In this document: positions 1 through 11,690 of the stretch, in pieces | Layout: the number at the start of each line of letters is the position of its first letter | Position numbering within the stretch: the stretch's first letter is position 1 | NCBI GenBank assembly: GCA_012656075.1 | Contig: JAAKBF010000324.1 | Location: 1,550,001 to 1,614,000, forward strand | Direction: 5' to 3' | Source of the DNA: Phytophthora hibernalis | Lineage: Eukaryota > Oomycota > Peronosporomycetes > Peronosporales > Peronosporaceae | Length of the DNA: 64,000 bases | Notes under the pieces: generated by a model | Databases searched by the model: none | Told to the model about the DNA's origin: nothing | The model's input: the letters and a program-made list of their open reading frames with translations, nothing else | Position numbers and translations under genes: made by a program

Positions 1-8
1 CCTCGGCC

Positions 9-1413
9 GTGACTCCATCGACTCCGACGGTCTCGGCTCCACCTGATCCGACTCCACCGAGCGTGCCGGCTGTTCCTGTATTGCAAGCGGTCTCCGCATT
101 ATTGCCGTCGTCGGGTGGAGTACCGATCACCTCCTCGGTCACAACGCCTGTAATCTCGGTGGTGGTCTCTACTCCGGTTCCTGCGATTGTGGTATCGGCG
201 GGACCCACCGATGGTTCGACACCTCCTGCTGCCGCCGCTCAAGGGCATACACCGAGGTCACGGTCGGGTCTCCGGCGGTCACACACCCAAGTGACGGCTA
301 CGCTTTCCACGGTTCCTGGCACCGACCCAAGTACTTTCGCGCCGGCTGTGCCTACTGCGCCAAGGACACCGTCACATCGCCTTGCTCTGATGGCCGGGCC
401 GTATTTGACGCCTGGGTTCGTTGCTCCGGGCGCCCAGGCGGCCTGGTGCCAAATTCACAATAGTAGCCTGACTCCACCTATTGCCAAGGGTGTCTAGGCC
501 CCGTGCTCGGTGGCCGGCATCCAAGCTATTGCGGATTGGACCAATCCAGCCCATCCCTGGCAGCAAATGCGGTTGAAGATGCCGGAGCGACCATGTTGTT
601 TCGCTATTGACCAACACCCACTTGGCACTAAGATTTCGACTCGCGCCACCGGCCTGGCTCGGTCCATCAAGATGTGGCGCCAATTTCAGGGTATATTCAC
701 GGACCGGACCGAGAAGGCGGACCTGGGCCTAGCACTGTGGGAGCGCCGCCACTGGGCTCAGGTTGCTGCGGTTGAAACGTACCTTCGGAGTATGGCTCAG
801 TGACTTGGGGCTGGTGATCCCTCGGTCGGCGTGCTTGGACTGAGTACAACAAAGCTCGGAATCTCCGGGCAGACCGGCTACGCCAGCAAATGGTGTATCG
901 GTGTTGGGAGTGGTGTGTCAAACGCCCCGGCAATCCTCGTGAAGCACAGACCGAGCTTTTGTTGGAGCCCAGCTACCTCCAATACTCGTTCGAGGTGATC
1001 GAGTGGGCTCCGACGTCCGAGGACTGGGTTGGTGAACTCTTCATTCTGGATTCGCGCCAGCTCTGGCGGGACTGTTGGGTGGACGCACCTTCCAGCCATC
1101 TGTACAACACGACGTTCGCGCCGTGCAACCCTCCGGTGCCTTTGTTCGTGCCCGTGGTATGACCGAGGCGGAGGTAATTTCGGAATTATGGTGGATCCGT
1201 CGTTACCACAAGCCTCGGTCGTGTCCCCTGGGTAGCTCAAGCTTCGGTGTGGCTGCTTCTCCAGGACTTACTGACGATGAAGAAAAGGGTGAAAGTCAAG
1301 CCGAGGGCTCGGCCGCTCCTGCTGCTACTCCAACGCCAACCGACAGTTCCACGTCAGGACAGACCTCGAATTTGGATGTGTTGGCTTACCTTGCTTCCTC
1401 TGCTGACATCTAG
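9..1413 (+). pseudogene. Gyp1 extra ORF, antisense to pol, unknown function
   Basis: Open stretches at 9-497, 510-803, 890-1162 and 1075-1413 are in different frames but read as one degraded protein. It has a Pro/Ser/Thr/Val-rich N-terminal part, then a globular part rich in Trp and Arg (for example ALWERRHWAQVAAVETYL), then an acidic and Pro/Thr-rich tail. The left end is outside the window. It runs toward the integrase of Gyp1 on the opposite strand. A protein with the same general layout sits at the same place in Gyp2 (48385-50979). I do not recognise the family; gag is already present elsewhere in Gyp1, so this is not its gag. Confidence 0.5.
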
Positions 1414-1574
1414 GCCTCGGTCGTGTGCTTCTGTGCTTCCTCATTCATTCCTCTTGCTAATCTCGTTCGGTCCGAGCTCCGTAGCTCATTACGGGTGTAG
1501 TTCAGGCTCCAGTAATTCCACTTAATCCAAATCCACTTCGAGTTCGTTCACATCATATACAAACTATAATGCAG

Positions 1575-1757
1575 TAGTCATCTTCGTCTGACGCTACGGG
1601 CCGCATAATTCCCGCAGGCAGTTCATCTCGTCACTTCGCCGTCACAAACCGAGCCTCCGAGGAGACTTAGTCGCTCAGTGGTCAGTGACTTCCATTCTGG
1701 TACAGTATCATTTTCGTCTGCTTCCACGGGCTGTACCAACCCCGTAGGCAGTTCAAT
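1575..1757. repeat. imperfect duplication in the Gyp1 3' noncoding region
   Basis: Two related segments, about 1575-1631 and 1704-1757, share a TTCGTCTG core followed by a CACGGG/TACGGG block and a GCAGGCAGTTCA / GTAGGCAGTTCA block. They lie between the antisense ORF and the chromodomain end of pol, where both transcripts would terminate. Confidence 0.4.
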
Positions 1758-1775
1758 CCTCAGTAGCGATTCGAG

Positions 1776-2288
1776 CTAGTCCTCGTCGGTCACCTGAACC
1801 ATTTGGAGTCGTCGCTCGCTGCGTCGAGCCCGCAAATAGTCGTAGAGCAACCCGCCGCACGACAAGTTCGATGCTGGTTCCCAGGTAGGTTCGTCGTGGC
1901 CGATCCACTTCACCTTGAACCCTCTGACCGCGCGATTGGTGCTCGTTGTTAGCGGTGATCGGTCGTCCAGAATAGCCTCAACTTCATATTCGCCTGCCAC
2001 TCTATCGGGCTTCCAGCTATCTTTCGGTAACAGCTCCTCGTCAAAATCAATCCTCGTATCCTCGGTCACCTCAGCTGTCAGCCGACTCCTCGGTCGGTCG
2101 CCATATTCGTTCACCGCCTTGAGACGTGAGACATGCACCACTGGGTAGAACCGATAACCACTTCGATCCGGCAGCTCTAGTTCATATGCGAACTCTTCAA
2201 CCTTCTTCTTGATCCGGAATGGCCCGTGCCATCGGTGTGCCAGCTTCTTGGTCGATCCTGGTTTCACGCGCTCCATGTAGAGCCACAC
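1776..2288 (-). pseudogene. Gyp1 integrase C-terminus with chromodomain
   Basis: The reading has the Gypsy integrase C-terminal barrel (HRWHGPFRIKKKVEEFAYEL, then VVHVSRLKAV) followed by a chromodomain whose core is FKVKWIGHDEPTWEPASNL. Chromodomains of this type direct integration toward particular chromatin (family knowledge). The frame continues the integrase core at 2264-2902 with a small overlap, so one frameshift separates them. It ends at a normal stop, the 3' end of pol. Confidence 0.85.
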
Positions 2289-3748
2289 CCTGCTCCCAGG
2301 CTTGAATAGAGACCTCGGTGCTTCTTCAGTAGTTTCGGGAGATGCCCCAGTCTCTTCCTGCCCGGTGTCCGAGGTTTCGTTGCCGTCGTTGTCCCCTGCC
2401 TTTCGGCATCCAATGGTACCTCTGACCCGTCGCGATTCGGTGCTACTATGTTCTCGCTGTCATTCGCTGGAATCCTCGATACTGCTGCTGCTTCACGTCG
2501 GTTAAGCGACTCGTTGTGTTCGCGGGCTCTCCGAGCCTTCTCGACCTTCTGGTACTCCATCGCCATTTTCCATGCAATTTCTTGTTGTCGGTTCACTTCT
2601 CGGCGCCATGCTAGCGCATCGGTTTGCCCTCGGGATCCTCGTTTTAGCGACGACGACATTGCTCGCAGCGTAGACCGAGCATCCCACCCATGAACGAGGT
2701 AGAATGGAGTATCCTTCCGAGTGCTGTCTTGAGAGTTGTTGATAGCGAAGACACGTCGTTCGGCGATCTCGTCCCAGTCTTGTTGCAGCGGGTCTTCCGC
2801 ATACACTCGCACTGACTGCATGACGGTCTTGACTGATCGTTCTTGCTGCCCGTTTGCTTGCGGACGATAACTCAACGTGGCCCTCGACCGAGATTGCATC
2901 ATCTCAGCAAATGCTTGAAAACCTCGCTCATGAACCGAGGATCTCGGTCATGACGGATCATCGTTGGCGCTCCGAACCTTCGGTAGACACACTCTTCGAA
3001 GCCTGGGCAACTTTTAATGCGGTAGTATCTGACATGGCTTTCCCCATAACGAATCCCGTGAACGAGCATTGAAACAGTAGCACGCGGTATTCCCTCGCCG
3101 AGACTTCGGCAATGGTATGACAAAGTCCATCGACACCAACTGGAATGGTCTCTCGACTAGTACATTCCCTGGAGAGTACTCTCTGAGCTGCGGTCGACTT
3201 TTGATCGAGCTGCAGTCTGGACAGGACCGCACATGCCGCTCAACGTCTGCGTACAGTCCGATCCAAAAATAATCCATTTTCGCTCGGTGGTATGTTCGAC
3301 CGATGTCTTGGTGGCCACCTTCTAACGAGTCATGACAGCTCTGTAATACTTCCTGAATCATCGTTGTGGGTACCACCAGTCGCATCTTGGTCACCTTTTG
3401 ATTTTCATTACTCCACCGACGGTTCGCCCCGATAATATACAGCACACCGTCCTCGCTTAGCGCGAACTTGTCGGCCATTTTCCATGCATCTCTCGCCGCA
3501 CTGTAACTCAGGCTAGCTTCCTCGCCTCGGAGAACGGCTTTGAGGTTTACCCACATCAGCTCCTCGTACTGGGCAGCGGAGATCCTTCGGCTTCGCTCTT
3601 CCTGACTGGTTACCGGGTCGACATCGTTTGCATTTGGTGCTTTGACGCTTGCCTCGGTCGTTGGTAGCTCGCTTTCCGCTTCGTTCTGAGTCTCTGAGGC
3701 TACCTCATCTGGTTCGTCTCGTCGTGTTACGTCATCCTGGCCCATCAC
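2264..3748 (-). pseudogene. Gyp1 integrase: zinc-binding and catalytic core
   Basis: The HHCC zinc-binding module is visible (CHDSLEGGHQ ... CPDCSSIKSR), followed by the start of the DDE core (VSMDFVIPLPKS), a DRDPRF motif at the second catalytic Asp, and the YRPQANGQQERSVK segment near the catalytic Glu. The parts lie in three frames (3014-3748, 2899-3123, 2264-2902), so at least two frameshifts break it. The enzyme would insert the cDNA copy into the genome. Confidence 0.85.
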
Positions 3749-4776
3749 CGAGGGTCGCTCGCAAACGGGACACGCTTCTTCTGTGCTCTCGCTTGTCGAC
3801 GGGTCGTGACGGTTATGTAATCCGGCACATCCCTCACAAAATCGAAAAAGATGTTACAGAGTGCTTGGCGGGCCACACGAGTCCGGGCTAGGTTGACCGA
3901 CGCTCTCTCGTCGGTGGCCGCTTCACCGAGTGTTGGGGTGGCGACCTCAGGCGAAGACTCGTAGATGACTTCGTCGATTCGGTTGAGCTCGACTAACTCC
4001 GTTTTCCTGGTTTCGGCCGAAACCACGCTGGGCTGTTTGCTGTGGAGTGCTTCTGTAGCTAACGAGTCTGCAGCTGCATTGAATTCTCGGATCACGTGGA
4101 GATATTTCACCGACCGAAGCTTGGCTGTGAGTTCTCGGTGGTGGTTGAGTTGGGCCATCAGAGTTTCCTTCCGACAGGCTATCACCCCTAGGGACTGCTG
4201 GATTGCGAGTCTCAAATCTCCCACCACAATTAAATCCTCGGTTCCGTGCTTCAGCGCTGTCAAGACACCATTATTCATACCAGCATACTCAGCGAGGTTT
4301 ACTGTGGTGGTCTCGAGATAAGCACTCGCAGCCGTCACTACCGTCCATTCTGGTAATTTCCACAATATCCATGAGCAACTACCATTCCCGCCATTCGTCT
4401 CCGTCTTGGCTGAGCCATCAAAAGACAGCACCAAGCCATTGTAAGTCCTTGGTAGGCATGCGTACAGCAAGTGTGGATCCATTCGAGTGGTTGGCGACCC
4501 TCGTGACGGTGGCGTCACCGAGGCTAACGAGTCTTCCAGTTCAACAAAGCTGGTAAGCCCAGCTTGTAGTAGCTGAGCGAAAGCACAATCGCGTTCTTTG
4601 ACTCGGTTGACCTTCAGGTGCCACGGGGACAACATGACTGCGAAGTGTGTCGTACAACCGAACAATGTCTTCGGCTTATGAACCCAATCCAGTGTCGAGA
4701 ACCGAGTGTATACGTGGATAGTTCGTCCAACCAGCTGAGTGTAACACACTTTCAACAGTAACAGCAAGGCTAACAC
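3745..4776 (-). pseudogene. Gyp1 RNase H region of pol
   Basis: The readable block GLVLSFDGSAKTETNGG has the first catalytic Asp of a type I RNase H, and WILWKLPEWTVVTAASAYLE, then a short VGDLRLAIQQ segment, follow in the usual order. A linker rich in acidic and basic residues then leads to the integrase zinc finger. The same sequence pattern occurs in Gyp2 at 46600-46990, so the two elements belong to the same or sister lineages. Confidence 0.75.
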
Positions 4777-5918
4777 CTCCTTGGTAATTCATCTTGTCGT
4801 CTTTCAGTACACGGCAGCAGAACCGCACAGGGTGTAACTTGTCGTCATGATACTGCATCAGAGTGGAACTCAGAGCCCACTCGTTAGCAAATAACGTCAC
4901 GTGCACCTCTTTGGCTGGGTCGAAGTGCCGTATTATCGGCGCGTCTGCAACCTTCTGTTGTAGTACCGCGAAACTTCGGTGAGCCGCGGATGGGTTCCCT
5001 GCCGATGTAAAGTCCTCATCCTTGAGTTGGTACAGGGAAGCCCCGTAGACTGCAAAGTTTTGAATGAATCTGCAGTAATAATTAAACGCACCGAGGAATG
5101 ACTGCATTCCTTTCTTCGATGACGGGAACGGCAGCTATGTTACCGCCTTCAACTTCTTCGGATCTGCCCGAATGCCGTCGACGGACACTTCATACGACAG
5201 AAAATCCACTCGGCCTTGTACAAAAACGATCTTCGTAAAACTCACACTTTTTCGACACTCGCTGAACCGTTGAAGCAGGCGGTCCAGGGTGGCGAGACAA
5301 GAGTCAAAAGTCTCGGAGCCGAAACAAATATCGTCAACGAACGACCGCCGATCGAACACTGGCACCAACGAGGACTCATCTGCCTCTCCCGTGGAGCAAA
5401 TATCCGAGACAAGACTGTTCCCCAATTGGGTCACAGCGTCGAGCGTCACCGAGGACTCGCGGTCGGCTTCGAACTTGGTCGGAAAAGTTGTCAAAACCTC
5501 GGACGGCCGTGCAGAACCGTCGGTCACTCCTGTTCTAGCGGCCCAGCGACCGTTTCAGCCGATCGCATCAACCCAGAGAACTGGGTTCAACCACCCTAGG
5601 GCTGAACGTACCCCACAGAGCGTTATCAATCATTCGTTGGTAAATCATCGGTGCGTTCTTCAGGCCAAACGGCATACGCAGCCACTCAAAGTGGCCGAGA
5701 GCACAAACGAAGGCCGAGATTTTCCGAGCTCTCATCGTCATCGTTATTGGCCAGAATCCGCTAGCAGCGTCGACGATAAAGTAGCAGAACCACAAGTAGG
5801 CTTCCAGGTCGGTTAATAAATCGTCGACCAGCGGCATAGCATACTCCATAATCGCGGTGATTGCGCTCACCATCTTGTAAGCGATGCACCGGCGAATATC
5901 AGCGTCGTTCTTCAACAC
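4676..5918 (-). pseudogene. Gyp1 reverse transcriptase
   Basis: Three broken pieces (5568-5918, 5135-5527, 4676-5107) carry the Gypsy RT motifs in order: FIVDAASGFWPITM, RMPFGLKNAPMIYQRMI, the catalytic box RRSFVDDICFGSE, then the thumb and connection with SFLGAFNYYCRFIQNF. The active site reads FVDD rather than the commoner YVDD. Frames differ between pieces, and the N-terminal part of RT is hard to follow. Confidence 0.85.
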
Positions 5919-6036
5919 GATTACAATCGGGTATGCCCAGGCTGTCCGAGAACGCTACCCGTCGAGCTTTCAACAAGCCTTTCAGTAACTCGTATAGCTT
6001 CTTCAGGTGCTTCAGCGGTGTACGCCGAGCCCTCTG

Positions 6037-7797
6037 TTAAATCGGAGGGTGCCCCTGTACATCGATATCGCATACCACGCCATAGGCTGGCGGTGGCAAA
6101 GAATTTCCGCTCAAAAACATGATCTGCTCATGCTGCTTTAACACGCTGACCAATGCTCGTTGCTGCTCGGACGTGGCGTTCGGGTTCGCCACGTTGGGTC
6201 CTGTATAATCTAAAACCGTCTCCGAAGCTTCGGTCAGGTCAGGCAGGAATGCCAACTCATGGGCGTAGTCGGTCAACTCCATTTCATTTGCCACATGCTC
6301 GGCCGCACCACCTGGGGAATCATCAATGTCGACAGCGGTGTTAGCGGAAACACCTGCTATAAGCGCTACGAACACCGACTCCAGACGTGCCTCCGAGTCT
6401 TCGGTGACCTTGGTTTCCGGTGCCACGCCGGTAATTACATCGCCGCCACCCCTGTCCGAGGATTCGGACATGGTTGAACACTCACATTTCTCGGCTTCCA
6501 TGTCCATAGCCACAATGTCCTAGGTTGCCAAAATAATGGTTACTGTCGGTTGGTCGCACTCGTTCAGTTGGCCGTGACACTCATCAACACTCGGTGGACG
6601 GGCCACCCGACGCCTATCTTGATGTGTCGCCGGTCGGGAAAGAATCTTCCGAGGTGTCGGATATTCTCGCCGCTCGACTGCCGGTGGTTGACTGGCTAAC
6701 CACCACTCGTACAGCTTGCTTTCATGCTTCAGCAACGTGTCATCCCGGCACTCAGCACTTGCCATTCGTCGTACTTCGCCGATCGTAGCCGGGTATAACC
6801 ACGCCCTTGTGGGAGATCGCCACGTGGTACCCATAACAACACCGATTCGTCGTTGGAACAGTGATCAACCTTCGGTGACACATTAGTCAGCCGGATAATC
6901 GTTGGTTGTCCTAGCTGAAACCTCGTCACTCTCGGCACGAGATTCCCGATCCGGCGAATCCACACCTCGTGGGTGTTCAGAGATGGACGCCGCCGAGGTA
7001 GCGTAAACTCGTGCCACTCCCGTCCGGCGACTGACAAATCCTCGGTCGGGCCACCGACCACTTGTAGGCCGAATACCGGAGCGTCATCCTCGTTCTGGGA
7101 CTTCACCAGGGGTACCATAACTTCATCCGGTAACCGGGCCGTACCATGGAACAAATCTAGCCGCCCTCCAGCTGGGATCATGAAGTCCGTGCCGAGGACC
7201 ACATTGACCCCTGCACTATGATCCATAATCCACAACTCGAATTCATATACTCGCTCCCACCCAAGGGGATCTTAACGAGTGCTCGGCGGCGCGTCTCCAT
7301 CACCCCTGGATTGATTCCTCTAACCTCCAGACTGCGACCGTGGTCCAATACTTCCCACACGCGTAGTCCTTCGCATAGGAAGCTGATATCACGCTCACAT
7401 TCGCTCCAGTGTCGAGCAGAATCGTCGTTCGCGCGTCGTCCACTGCCCCGTTCACCATGGCACGCAATCGCTTCCTCCTGTCGTAACGTTGGGACGACCA
7501 CCACCCCATCGTCTCACCAGACAACAACTTGATTGCCTGGCCGAGACTTCGGGGCTCGTGCTCAGTCACAGCCATACTCGCAATTGAAGCCTCGGTAACC
7601 GTACCAGCAGCTTCCTCTTCACATTTCAGGTTCACTTCACTCCCACCGAGGCTTGCGACTCTCTCTTCTCCATTTTTCGCCGATTTCACATAATCCATAT
7701 TGAAGTCATGAGGCCGTTTGCACGAATCAGTGAACGCAAACAAATAGTCGGCGTTCAGCGCAGGCTCGGCTAACTGTGGTAGCCCGATTGGGACCAA
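6037..7797 (-). pseudogene. Gyp1 protease region
   Basis: The retropepsin active site is visible as ILLDTGANVSVISASY (catalytic DTGA) near 7410-7440, with the flap/dimer side represented by VVLGTDFMIPAG in the next piece (6729-7235). Further down (6037-6834) is a linker ORF with no recognisable domain, before RT. Pieces are in different frames. The enzyme would cleave the Gag-Pol precursor. Confidence 0.75.
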
Positions 7798-7820
7798 CCC
7801 AGTTTCAGTTGGTGGGCTGC

Positions 7821-10149
7821 CTAGTTTAAATGACTCCCATAGACCAATTCTTGCAGTTGCGACGAGAGGTCCTTCTTCTCAACTTTTGCTTTCAGAAGGG
7901 ACGCAAGTTTGTTGAATGCTTCGCACTTTCCCGCATCGTGGACTTGCTTGCACATCTTGCACCTCTTGAAACAATAGTGTGCAGAGTGCGTGAGTCCCCA
8001 CTGGCAGCACACGGGCCATATTGTCGGCGACCGTCACGTCCGCTGAGGCCTCGGTTGTCTCGGTCGTGCGGGTATTGGTTATTCCTAACCCTCGGCCGGC
8101 GGTTGTCAGCCCGAGCAAACGTTCCCTCGGCGGCGTGGCGACGCTCCGAATCATTCGCAGCAGCCACATGACCGTGGTCTTCATCCGACGCATATTCGTC
8201 GTCCGAGTAACTATCCGAGCCTCGGTCGCCATTGCTAGGGTAGTACTCCGGGTCGTAACCCTCGGTATCATCATAACCTCCCTCGATGCCTCTGCAGGTT
8301 CCCTCGCGTGTCGACCGAGCCGTCAACATTCAATACAGCGACCATGTCAGTCAGTGCCTCAGCTAGGGTAATCCTCGGTCGGTATTGGCGATCGTCTTGA
8401 CGTCGGTTGTCATCCCGATACCGATCTTCCCGACGACGACCATCATCTCGGTCACGCCGGTAGGGGTTCCGCGAATCCTCGGAGCGTCCATCGTCACGGC
8501 GACGACGATCCTCCTGGCCTTTGGGACATCGCACCGAGGACTCGAGTCCCTTTTTCCGCTCGGGACGTCGGAGGATATTATTTATCATGTCTTCCAGGTC
8601 GTGAATATTCTTGACCCGCACGTGACACAGACGCTCTTCCAAGGCTCGGTCTTCACACGTATCGAGAAAGAGTGATCCTTGGCCTCACGACCGCCGTGCT
8701 CAAATTGTACTCCGGCATTCCTGGCATAGCCATTGAGCCGGTTCAGATAGTCGCAAACATGCTCCTTCTCTTCACGCCTCGCCGAGTAGTACCGTGCTTT
8801 CGCCGATTGATTAAAACGGGAACAGTAGTACTTGATGAACGCATCACTCAAAAATTTCCACGTTCGTCTCGTCCTCCGCGGGAGTTGCCGGTACCAATGC
8901 AGGGCGCCATCTTGGAGGCTCAGCTCGAACGCCATACACCATTCAGTCGGTGGCGTGTGCGTTCCTTTCATCTCGTAGTTGAAAGCTCGGAGCCATTGCA
9001 TTGATTTCTTGCTCTTGTCTCGGAGGCCGAGATAGGGTTTGATGTTGCCCAACGGGAGGTGCGTGGTGATTTCAAGCCTCGGTGTGGAACTCTCGTTATC
9101 CATCGAGCTGAACTCACGGATCTGGCGTGCCCATTCTCCAGTCACGTCACCCCTTTGGTCTTCGACGTCGAACGAATCATCGTCCGAGGATTCGTCGTGC
9201 GTATCGAAGCGTCGATCCGTCGTCCGACCTGTACTTCGGCCCGCCGTCGGAGCGGTCCGCGTACCCTCGGAGCCTTGTACCAATCGCTCGGTACGGTCCG
9301 CTGACCGAGGCGTTACCATGTGCGAATCTTGAAAGTACGCCGAAGCGGTCCCTTTCGCTAAGAACACACCCGTCCCGACCGACTTCTCTGGCTGTCGCCC
9401 AGGCGTTGTCGGTAGCGGGACCCTCGATGGATCCGTCCCCTCGGTCGTGCGTGAGAGGCTCGCCCGACGGTTGGAGCCCGGCTCAGGCACACCAAAACCG
9501 TCCGAAGCTTCTGTTTCCACTTACGCAGCGAGAGCGCGGCATCTTCGATCGACCAACCTTGAAGGTCGGCTTCGGTGGGGAATGCTTGAGGTTCACAGCC
9601 CATAGCGCGGAACAGTTGTACCGTGTCCTCGGCCACCTGTTGGATGCTCCACGATTCCACCGGGACAACTAATTCTGCCCCGAGTTCCATCCACACGGCT
9701 TGTCAAATTGACTTTGGTGCAAAGGCTCGCATCCCCTTGCTCTTCGTCATCATCACCTCCATGCATCTTCCCAAAACCTTGTTGGCCGTCGGAGTGTCTC
9801 CACTAACTGGAGGCCGACTACCGGTCGACCGAGAACTCGCGTCCTCGGACATCGTCAGCGATCGGAGATCGCCGAGTCCATCTTCGTTGTCTTCGTGAGC
9901 TGGTTCAGGACCAGCCACTTCGTCCAACTCCTCGGTGAGGTTTCGCGCGAGCGACCTCACCCCTCCGCTACGTCCTGCTGAGACGGTAGCGGCTTCCGAA
10001 ACCTCGGACATCGCTGTCGCGTCTTCCAGGTATTCGCCTTCATCATCGCCTTTGGCTTCAGAGTAGTCCATCCGCACGTCGAAGCTGTCCGAACGCTCGT
10101 TGATCGACTCCAAGGCACTTGAGGTCGCAAGTGTTGGACCGAACCTCAC
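7821..10149 (-). pseudogene. Gyp1 gag with zinc knuckle
   Basis: The N-terminal part (9703-10149) is acidic and Ser-rich. The middle (8585-9520) has a typical retrotransposon gag core (WLRAFNYEMKGTHTPPTEW, then DGALHWYRQLP and FIKYYCSRFN). A charged Arg/Asp-rich part follows at 8271-8642. A Cys/His cluster near 7930-8010 (CCQWGLTHSAHYCFKRCKMC) is a degenerate nucleic-acid-binding knuckle just before the protease. At least four frames are needed to read it through. Confidence 0.75.
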
Positions 10150-10304
10150 CGAACCTTCGGTGTGCCCCCGCTCGACTTCATCGGCGTTTCTGATACCGCT
10201 GACTTCGCTCCTCTCGCCATCTTCTTCTTCTCTTGTCTTCTCTCGAATGATCCTTAGGGTAAGAACCTATATACAACCAAGACACACAGAAAGTCACTCC
10301 CAAT

Positions 10305-10321
10305 CCGGGGTCGCGGCACCA
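10305..10321 (-). other. Gyp1 primer binding site
   Basis: On the minus strand TGGTGCCGCGACCCCGG starts 2 nt after the LTR end. It has the TGG start expected for pairing with the CCA end of a tRNA, where minus-strand cDNA synthesis would begin. I do not assign the tRNA species. Confidence 0.75.
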
Positions 10322-10323
10322 GG

Positions 10324-10788
10324 TGTCGTGTAGGATCACGCAGAAATTCTCACTACCAAATGGTATGAGCCCCACCAACAACACTCGCTTCCCTTGTCAG
10401 GTCAACGAGCGTTGGATCAAACCTGAAGTCCAGGAACGATCCCTTACGCCGGGTTGGATGTGAACTCTCTGTACACCTAGGTTGTATTAGGCCAACCCAA
10501 TAATCTGCACCACTAGCCACGAGCGAGGGCTAGTATGCAATATTGCGCTTTCGCGCGAACCCCGCAGTCCCCTCAGACGAAAGGGTACCGGCTGTCAAGC
10601 CTAATATGGGTTTGCCGAGGTAAAACCTCGGCGGGTAGTAAATATGTATGGAACACTCCGTTCCACTATAATATATGGCGAACGACGCTTCTCGTCGCTC
10701 CCAACACTCGGCCACTCTAATATCTTGGACTGACCAGCAACAAACCCTCGGTTCAATGTACCTTGGGCTTGCTGACCAGCATCCAACA
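10324..10788 (-). repeat. Gyp1 5' LTR
   Basis: The 465-bp segment begins TGTCGTGTAGG and ends ATCCAACA on the plus strand, giving TG...CA ends in both orientations. The PBS lies 2 nt inside, so this is the 5' LTR of the minus-strand element. It includes a short hairpin, CCGAGG-TAAAA-CCTCGG. The same unit recurs inverted at 11225-11690. No matching target duplication can be tested because the other LTR is outside the window. Confidence 0.85.
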
Positions 10789-11224
10789 CTTGGCCACTCT
10801 AATCTCTTGGAGTAACCAGTGTGGTGTTGGGTTTTGGGAGGGGGCCGTCGCCAGTCGGCAAGGTTGCCCTTGCTGAAGGAAAGTCCCTGATTGGCGGATT
10901 ACATTCCCCGCGCCACAGTGACCACGATAGTTTAGTGACCGAGGCTATAATAAATTCCCGGCCGAGAGTACGAACCCTCGTTTGTACCCATTTCAGTTTC
11001 GTACCCTCGGTCTTATACAGCCGGGTACAGGATCACATACGCGGATCGGTTCACACTGGATATTTGTATTTAGATATAGGACTAGCTATAGGATTGACTA
11101 GAGAGGCTCTCAGAGCCATAGATCAACAGAAATAAATCAGCAGTCTTCCCCTCAAGTCACCAAGGGTCAAGTCCGTCTTCGGTAAGTCTAGCTAGCTTTT
11201 CTTAGGGTCTGGATACACTCGGCT
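10789..11224. other. spacer between two inverted LTR copies
   Basis: The 436 bp between the inverted LTRs holds no convincing gene. Its left end repeats a short LTR-like phrase (CTTGGCCACTCTAATCTCTT), suggesting a partial duplication of LTR sequence. Positions 10819-10838 are identical over 20 bases to 45331-45350, the left edge of Gyp2. Confidence 0.5.
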
Positions 11225-11690
11225 TGTTGGATGCTGGTCAGCGAGCCTAAGGTACATTGAACCGAGGGTTTGTTGCTGGTCAGTCCAAGAGATTAGAGTG
11301 GCCAAGTGTTGGGAGCGACGAGAAGCGCCGTTCATCATATTTTATAGTGGAACCGAGTGTTCCATACATATTTACTACCCGCCGAGGTTTTACCTCGGCA
11401 AACCCGTATTAGGCTTGACAGCCGGTACCCTTTCGTCTGAGGGGACTGCGGGGTTCGCGCGAAAGCGCAATATTGCATACTAGCCCTCGCTCGTGGCTAG
11501 TGGTGCAGATTATTGGGTTGGCCTAATACAACCTAGGTGTACAGAGGGTTCACATCCAACCCGGCGTAAGGGATCGTTCCTGGTCTTCAGGTTTGATCCA
11601 ACGCTCGTTGACCTGACAAAGGGAAGCGAGTGTTGGTGGTGGGACTCATACGATTTGGTAGTGAGAATTTCTGCGTGATCCTACACGACA
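11225..11690 (+). repeat. second copy of the Gyp1 LTR, inverted
   Basis: This 466-bp segment is the reverse complement of 10324-10788 with scattered mismatches. Its right end (ACGACA at 11690) interrupts the C-terminal coding part of the MULE transposase gene. The flanks (CGGCT and GGTAG) do not form a target site duplication, so it is not a simple solo LTR; a rearranged second element or an inversion is more likely. Confidence 0.85.

Larger units (their letters stand above)
1..10788 (-). mobile_element. Gyp1: chromodomain Ty3/Gypsy LTR retrotransposon, left end outside window
   Basis: On the minus strand the order is LTR (10324-10788), primer binding site (10305-10321), gag, zinc knuckle, protease, reverse transcriptase, RNase H, integrase and chromodomain, the gene order of Ty3/Gypsy chromoviruses. 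An extra ORF on the opposite strand (9-1413) lies beyond the integrase. The second LTR is not in the window, so the element is cut by the left edge. Every coding module is split by frameshifts or stops, so this copy is dead or its sequence contains indel errors. The 7-mer CCTCGGT/ACCGAGG is strongly over-represented along the element. Confidence 0.9.

Noticed and set aside
11225..11690. solo LTR
   Set aside because: The ends are right but the flanks CGGCT and GGTAG do not match, so a simple solo LTR with target duplication is not supported.
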